Shown piece after piece: positions 6,748 to 9,799 of a DNA stretch of 9,799 nucleotides (the first letter of the stretch is position 1; each line of letters starts with the position of its first letter). Source of the DNA: DATJXG01 sp035500455 (GTDB lineage Bacteria > Acidobacteriota > Terriglobia > Terriglobales > Acidobacteriaceae). A program made the position numbers and the translations under genes. The stretch spans positions 1 through 9,799 of the forward strand of contig DATJXG010000404.1 in assembly GCA_035500455.1 (NCBI GenBank), in the 5' to 3' direction. Below the pieces are notes generated by a model. That model made no database searches. It was not told the origin of the DNA and saw only the letters and a program-made list of their open reading frames with translations.

Positions 6748-7020
6748 CTAGTCGCCTGTGGTGGTGTCGATTACCTTTCCGACTTCCGTCACTTTGCTGG
6801 CGGGAAATCCGCTGAGTTCCGCGTGCCGCCGGATGATCGCCTCATCTGCCCCCAGGTACACGCAGAACATTTTGTCCGGGGTGATGAACGATTCCAGCCA
6901 CTGAATACCCGGTCCCAGTTCACTCAGCACCCGGTTCGACTTGCTGGCAGCTGCGCGCAAGCTTTCCCCCTCCAGGGTCCCGACCTTCGGAATTTCCCGC
7001 TCGATCATGTATTTCTTCAT
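6748..7020 (-). CDS. DUF4242 family small protein
   Basis: A 90-residue soluble protein with the DUF4242 pattern: N-terminal MKKYMIEREIP, central ELGPGIQWLESFITPDKMFCVYLGADE and C-terminal IRRHAELSGFPASKVTEV. This is a ferredoxin-like dimeric alpha/beta fold. One relative (Streptomyces SCO4226) has been described as nickel-binding, but the present protein has a single histidine (H66), so metal binding is uncertain. The reading frame could begin 18 codons earlier at 7074, but ATG 7020 has an AGGAG site and matches the family N-terminus. It is divergent from the AraC-type regulator across a 176-bp gap, which makes it a candidate target of that regulator. Confidence 0.8.
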   Translation of the reverse strand: MKKYMIEREIPKVGTLEGESLRAAASKSNRVLSELGPGIQWLESFITPDKMFCVYLGADEAIIRRHAELSGFPASKVTEVGKVIDTTTGD

Positions 7021-7196
7021 AACTTCTCCTGCGATTGTTTTCGACCAAACTGCTTCGGCCAACATCTCAACCATGAACCAAAAGCCTTGGAGTGGCTTTC
7101 CCGCGCGTCCGCTTTTCTTGCTCGCAGCCCGCTTGACGTAAGATGGCTTGCTCAGGAATCCGGAAAGCTTTGCCGGGAATCGCCGAGGGGCGTGCT
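7021..7196. promoter_or_regulatory. Divergent intergenic region between DUF4242 and araC-type genes
   Basis: Both genes must be transcribed outward from this 176-bp stretch, so it should hold two promoters and probably the regulator's binding site. A plus-strand TTGACG (7133-7138) could be a -35 box, but no good -10 follows at 16-18 bp. No clear direct repeat of the AraC type was found by eye. Confidence 0.3.
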
Positions 7197-8219
7197 ATGG
7201 ACGTGTTATCGGAAGTCTTGAAGGTGGTGAAGCTGCAGGGGGCGCTCTTCTACAACGGCGAGTTTTCCTCGCCATGGAGCGTTCGCACCGTATCTTCCCG
7301 CGACCTCGCCTGCCACTTCGCGCCCGGCGCGGAGCACGTCATCATCTACCACCTGCTCAGCGAGGGACGCGCTTCCATCCGCATGGATGACGGCACGCGA
7401 ATCGCCCTGAATGCGGGCGATATCGTGATGATCCCTCACGGCGACCCGCACATCATGGAAAATGGGCCACCCACAAAACCAGTGGACGACTCCGGGCAAT
7501 TGGCCGAAGTCCTCAATCACGGCCTGAAGTTGTGGCGTTGCGGCGGTGGGGGAGAAGTAACCCGGTTCATTTGCGGTTATATGGCCTGTGAGCCCAGGCT
7601 GAGCCAGGTATTTCTGAGCGGGTTGCCGCCGGTGTTCAAGGTCAGCATTCGCAATGACCCATCCGGAAAATGGCTGGAGAACTCCATCCGCTTTTCCGTG
7701 GATGAGGCCGACCCCTCGCGCGCCGGCGGCGAAGCCGTGCTGGCAAAACTCTCCGAGGTCCTGTTCGTCGAAACCCTGCGCGCCTACATCACCCATCTGC
7801 CGCCGGAGCAGACTGGCTGGCTCGCCGGCGCGCGCGACGCCGAGGTTGGAAAGACCCTCGCGCTTATGCACCGCAACCCGGCCCATCCCTGGACCATCGC
7901 CACTCTGGCCGGGCAGGCCGGCGTCTCGCGCTCCGTCCTCGCCGAACGCTTTCGCCACTATCTCGGCGAGCCGCCCATGGCTTACCTCACCCGCTGGCGG
8001 CTGCAACTGGGCGCGCAGATGCTGGCTTCAACCAGTTATTCGGTGGCGCAGATCGCCCTCGAGGTTGGTTACGAATCCGAAGCCGCCTTCAATCGCGCCT
8101 TCAAGCGTGAATTCACCATCCCTCCCGCCAGATTCCGCGGGCAGACGAGAAAGGCTGACGGCAAGACGTCGGGAAGATCCTCGGTTCAGCCTTCACGGCT
8201 GCGGCGGCGCAGCGCTTGA
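7197..8219 (+). CDS. AraC-family regulator with cupin-like N-terminal domain
   Basis: A 340-residue transcription factor. Residues 1 to about 200 form a cupin-type sensor of the Cupin_6 class: the block SEGRASIRMDDG...LNAGDIVMIPHGDPHIM (55-87) is characteristic. The C-terminal AraC/XylS DNA-binding domain has two helix-turn-helix units, at about 233-252 (TIATLAGQAGVSRSVLAERF) and 283-305 (VAQIALEVGYESEAAFNRAF), ending in the IPPARFR signature. A basic tail of about 25 residues (RKADGK...RLRRRSA) follows. The frame is open upstream to 7143, but ATG 7197 has GAGGGG at good spacing and starts where the domain does. Relatives often sit beside an oxidoreductase or small metabolic gene that they regulate; here the divergent DUF4242 gene is the obvious candidate. 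The inducer is unknown. Confidence 0.9.
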   Translation: MDVLSEVLKVVKLQGALFYNGEFSSPWSVRTVSSRDLACHFAPGAEHVIIYHLLSEGRASIRMDDGTRIALNAGDIVMIPHGDPHIMENGPPTKPVDDSGQLAEVLNHGLKLWRCGGGGEVTRFICGYMACEPRLSQVFLSGLPPVFKVSIRNDPSGKWLENSIRFSVDEADPSRAGGEAVLAKLSEVLFVETLRAYITHLPPEQTGWLAGARDAEVGKTLALMHRNPAHPWTIATLAGQAGVSRSVLAERFRHYLGEPPMAYLTRWRLQLGAQMLASTSYSVAQIALEVGYESEAAFNRAFKREFTIPPARFRGQTRKADGKTSGRSSVQPSRLRRRSA

Positions 8220-8234
8220 TTCCTGTGTGGATGG

Positions 8235-8254
8235 CCTGCTTCCGGCATAGCAGG
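8235..8254. terminator. Small hairpin in the araC-ffh convergent gap
   Basis: CCTGCT (8235-8240) and AGCAGG (8249-8254) form a perfect 6-bp stem with an 8-nt loop, 16 bp past the araC-type stop. No T-run follows, so a role as an intrinsic terminator is only possible. Confidence 0.25.
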
Positions 8255-8264
8255 AGCCTGCGAA

Positions 8265-8279
8265 GAGCGTCTTACGCTC
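8265..8279. terminator. Hairpin overlapping the ffh stop codon, possible bidirectional terminator
   Basis: GAGCGT (8265-8270) and ACGCTC (8274-8279) are perfectly complementary with a 3-nt loop. The stem contains the ffh TAA (8272-8274) and lies between two convergent genes. It lacks a T-tract on both strands, so it is at best a weak or factor-assisted terminator. Confidence 0.35.
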
Positions 8280-9630
8280 CCGGGAACTTCATTCCCGCCA
8301 TGCGCCGCATGAAGCTGCCCTTGCCCATCTGCTTGAACATCTTGCGCATCTGCGCATACTGCCGGAGGAGATTGTTCACTTCTTGCACGCTGGTACCCGA
8401 ACCGCGCGCGATGCGCTTGCGCCGGCTGCCGTTGATCACTTCATGATGCAGACGCTCGTGGTTGGTCATGGAGTTGATGATCGCTTCCACCCGGTTGATC
8501 TGGCCTTCGTCCACCTTGCCTGCGGCCTTCTGCAATCCCGAGAATGGCCCGATGCTGGGCAGCATGCCCAGCAGGTTCTGCATCGACCCCATCTTCTTTA
8601 CCTGCCGCAACTGGTCGCGGAAGTCTTCCAGGGAAAAGCCATCGCCGGCCAGGGCGCGGCTCGCGATTTCGTGGGCTTTCTTCTTGTCAACCGTCTGCTC
8701 CGCTTTTTCGATGAGCGACATGATGTCGCCCATACCCAGGATGCGCGAAACGATGCGGTCGGGATGAAAGGGCTCCAGGGCGTCGTATTTTTCGCCGATG
8801 CCGATGAACTTGATCGGCTGCCCGGTCACCTGGCGGATGGAAAGAGCCGCGCCGCCGCGCGCATCGCCATCCATTTTGGTGAGCACCACGCCCGTAAGTG
8901 TGAGCTTTTTGTGGAATTCGTCGGCGGAGTTCACCGCGTCCTGGCCGGTCATGGCGTCGGCCACGAACAGGATTTCCTGCGGATTCAGCAACCGCTTGAG
9001 CGACTGCATCTCCTCCATGAGCTGGTCGTCAATGTGGAGGCGGCCGGCGGTGTCGACAATCAGCACGTCGCAGCCGGAATTCACCGCCTCGCGGCGGGCC
9101 TCTTTGGCCAGGCGCTCGACCGTCGCCGTGTTGGCCTCGCCAACCTCGCCTTCGTAGATGAGCGCCTTGATCGCCTGCGCTACGACTTTCAGCTGCTCGC
9201 GCGCCGCCGGCCGGTACACGTCCACCGAAACCAGCAGCGGCCGATGCCCGCCATTCTTCAGCCAATTTGCCAGCTTGCCCGAAGTGGTCGTCTTGCCGGA
9301 GCCTTGCAACCCGGCCATGAGCACGACGGTCGGCGGCTGCGAGGCGAACTTCACCCGTGCGGTGTCGCGCCCCAGAACTTCCACCAGTTCATCGCGCACA
9401 ATCTTGATGACCTGCTCGCCGGGCGAAAGCGCCGTCATCACCTGCTGGCCGACGGCCTTGGCCTGCACCTGGTCGATGAACTGTTTGACGACTTTGAAGT
9501 TGACGTCGGCTTCGAGCAGCGCCAGGCGGATTTCCCGCAGCGCCTCGCCGATGTTCTCTTCGCTGAGCACCGCCTGCCCGCGCAGCGATTTAAACGCCCG
9601 CTGTAGTTTTTCCTGGAGATTCTCGAACAT
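8272..9630 (-). CDS. ffh: Signal recognition particle protein Ffh (SRP54 GTPase)
   Basis: Ffh binds 4.5S/SRP RNA and the signal sequences of nascent membrane proteins, and delivers ribosomes to FtsY at the inner membrane through paired GTP hydrolysis. The 452-residue length is normal (E. coli 453). The N domain is 1 to about 95. The G domain has P-loop GLQGSGKTTT (107-116), DVYRPAA (137-143), DTAGR (193-197) and TKMDGDARGG (251-260). The methionine-rich M domain begins near 325 and contains SRRKRIARGSGTS (402-414), the SRP RNA-binding helix, then MRKMFKQMGKGSFMRRM. Nothing is missing. The ATG at 9630 has no Shine-Dalgarno site and lies close to a possible -10 box. The gene stands alone: downstream is a convergent regulator and upstream a toxin remnant, rather than the rpsP-rimM-trmD neighbours common elsewhere. 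Confidence 0.98.
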   Translation of the reverse strand: MFENLQEKLQRAFKSLRGQAVLSEENIGEALREIRLALLEADVNFKVVKQFIDQVQAKAVGQQVMTALSPGEQVIKIVRDELVEVLGRDTARVKFASQPPTVVLMAGLQGSGKTTTSGKLANWLKNGGHRPLLVSVDVYRPAAREQLKVVAQAIKALIYEGEVGEANTATVERLAKEARREAVNSGCDVLIVDTAGRLHIDDQLMEEMQSLKRLLNPQEILFVADAMTGQDAVNSADEFHKKLTLTGVVLTKMDGDARGGAALSIRQVTGQPIKFIGIGEKYDALEPFHPDRIVSRILGMGDIMSLIEKAEQTVDKKKAHEIASRALAGDGFSLEDFRDQLRQVKKMGSMQNLLGMLPSIGPFSGLQKAAGKVDEGQINRVEAIINSMTNHERLHHEVINGSRRKRIARGSGTSVQEVNNLLRQYAQMRKMFKQMGKGSFMRRMAGMKFPGA

Positions 9631-9645
9631 AGTTTGTGAATGAGT

Positions 9646-9654
9646 ATTCTATCA
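9646..9654 (-). promoter_or_regulatory. Possible extended -10 element for ffh
   Basis: Minus-strand TGA-TAGAAT matches the TGn plus -10 pattern (TAGAAT at 9646-9651). No -35 box is evident 16-18 bp upstream. Transcription would begin around 9639, leaving a leader under 12 nt. Confidence 0.35.
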
Positions 9655-9710
9655 GCGGGGAATGAGGGACCCGGTCACATCTCTCTGGTGAAATTCATCA
9701 TTCGCGATGA

Positions 9711-9799
9711 TCAAGGCCAGTCCTGCGCTCCGTGGTATATGCGAAGAACGAAGAACCTGGACAGCGTCATCTTTAACCCGATAGACCGCAATATAGGGC
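9711..9799 (-). pseudogene. 3' end of a RelE/ParE-type toxin gene, frameshifted by a 7-bp duplication
   Basis: Reading in from the right edge, the minus strand encodes PYIAVYRVKDDAVQVLR, the penultimate strand of RelE/ParE-family mRNA-interferase or gyrase-targeting toxins. Immediately after it the frame is lost. In another frame the sequence continues RIYHGAQDWP and stops (TGA 9711-9713), which is the usual family C-terminus. The break coincides with a tandem copy of GTTCTTC (plus-strand GAAGAAC at 9743-9749 and 9750-9756). Removing one copy joins the frames exactly, giving VQVLRIYHGAQDWP. As it stands, the first frame reads on through about 31 unrelated residues to a TGA at 9652-9654. The 5' part and any antitoxin partner lie outside the window. 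Either the toxin is inactivated or one copy is an assembly or read error. Confidence 0.7.
9742..9756. repeat. 7-bp tandem duplication within the toxin remnant
   Basis: A 15-base stretch with period 7: CGAAGAA CGAAGAA C. It contains just over two units and marks the exact site of the reading-frame break in the RelE/ParE-like gene. Confidence 0.85.

Noticed and set aside
8383..9606. Long plus-strand open frame (407 codons) opposite ffh
   Set aside because: It lies wholly antisense to the intact, highly conserved ffh gene; long antisense frames are expected in GC-rich DNA and the product has no recognisable domain.
9631..9799. Search for an SRP RNA (ffs), tRNA or other RNA gene next to ffh
   Set aside because: No GGAA-tetraloop helix or tRNA-like cloverleaf could be made out; the stretch is explained by the toxin remnant and a promoter.

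Overview
The window looks like chromosomal DNA from a member of the Acidobacteriota (Terriglobia-like). The evidence is the GC-rich coding sequence with G/C-ending codons, a protein kinase whose N-terminus has the form typical of the large acidobacterial Ser/Thr kinase family, and an intergenic inverted repeat of a type I recall from acidobacterial genomes. This assignment comes from recognition, not from a search. No phage, plasmid, insertion sequence or CRISPR array is visible, and gene density is ordinary.

Layout. Nearly everything is on the minus strand. At the left edge is the N-terminal 289 codons of a Ser/Thr kinase (1-869, running off the window) behind a good sigma-70-type promoter. 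Next is a two-gene unit: an NmrA-like NAD(P)-binding protein (1602-2561) followed 10 bp later by a YdeI/OmpD-associated protein (1013-1591). A 269-bp gap follows that carries a near-perfect 30-bp inverted repeat. Then comes a self-contained regulatory unit: a TetR-family repressor (3397-4035) overlapping by ATGA a secreted DUF6265-like protein (2831-3400). It has a consensus-like promoter and a 20-bp palindrome over the predicted transcription start, so the pair is probably autoregulated. Upstream lies a cytoplasmic metallophosphoesterase (4215-5570) with its own promoter, then a class I SAM-dependent methyltransferase (5806-6627) and a small DUF4242 protein (6748-7020).

The DUF4242 gene is divergent from the only complete plus-strand gene, an AraC-family regulator with a cupin-like N-terminus (7197-8219). 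That gene converges on ffh (8272-9630), encoding the SRP54 GTPase of the signal recognition particle. At the right edge, on the minus strand, is the 3' end of a RelE/ParE-type toxin gene. A 7-bp tandem duplication shifts it out of frame, so it appears to be broken.

The genes do not form one pathway. Two local circuits deserve attention: the TetR/DUF6265 operon with its readable operator, and the divergent AraC/DUF4242 pair. I found no convincing sign of an undescribed multi-gene system. The most informative oddities are the toxin frameshift, the palindromic operator, the dispersed repeat, and the metallophosphoesterase with an unrecognised N-terminal region. No gene-free stretch exceeds 300 bp.
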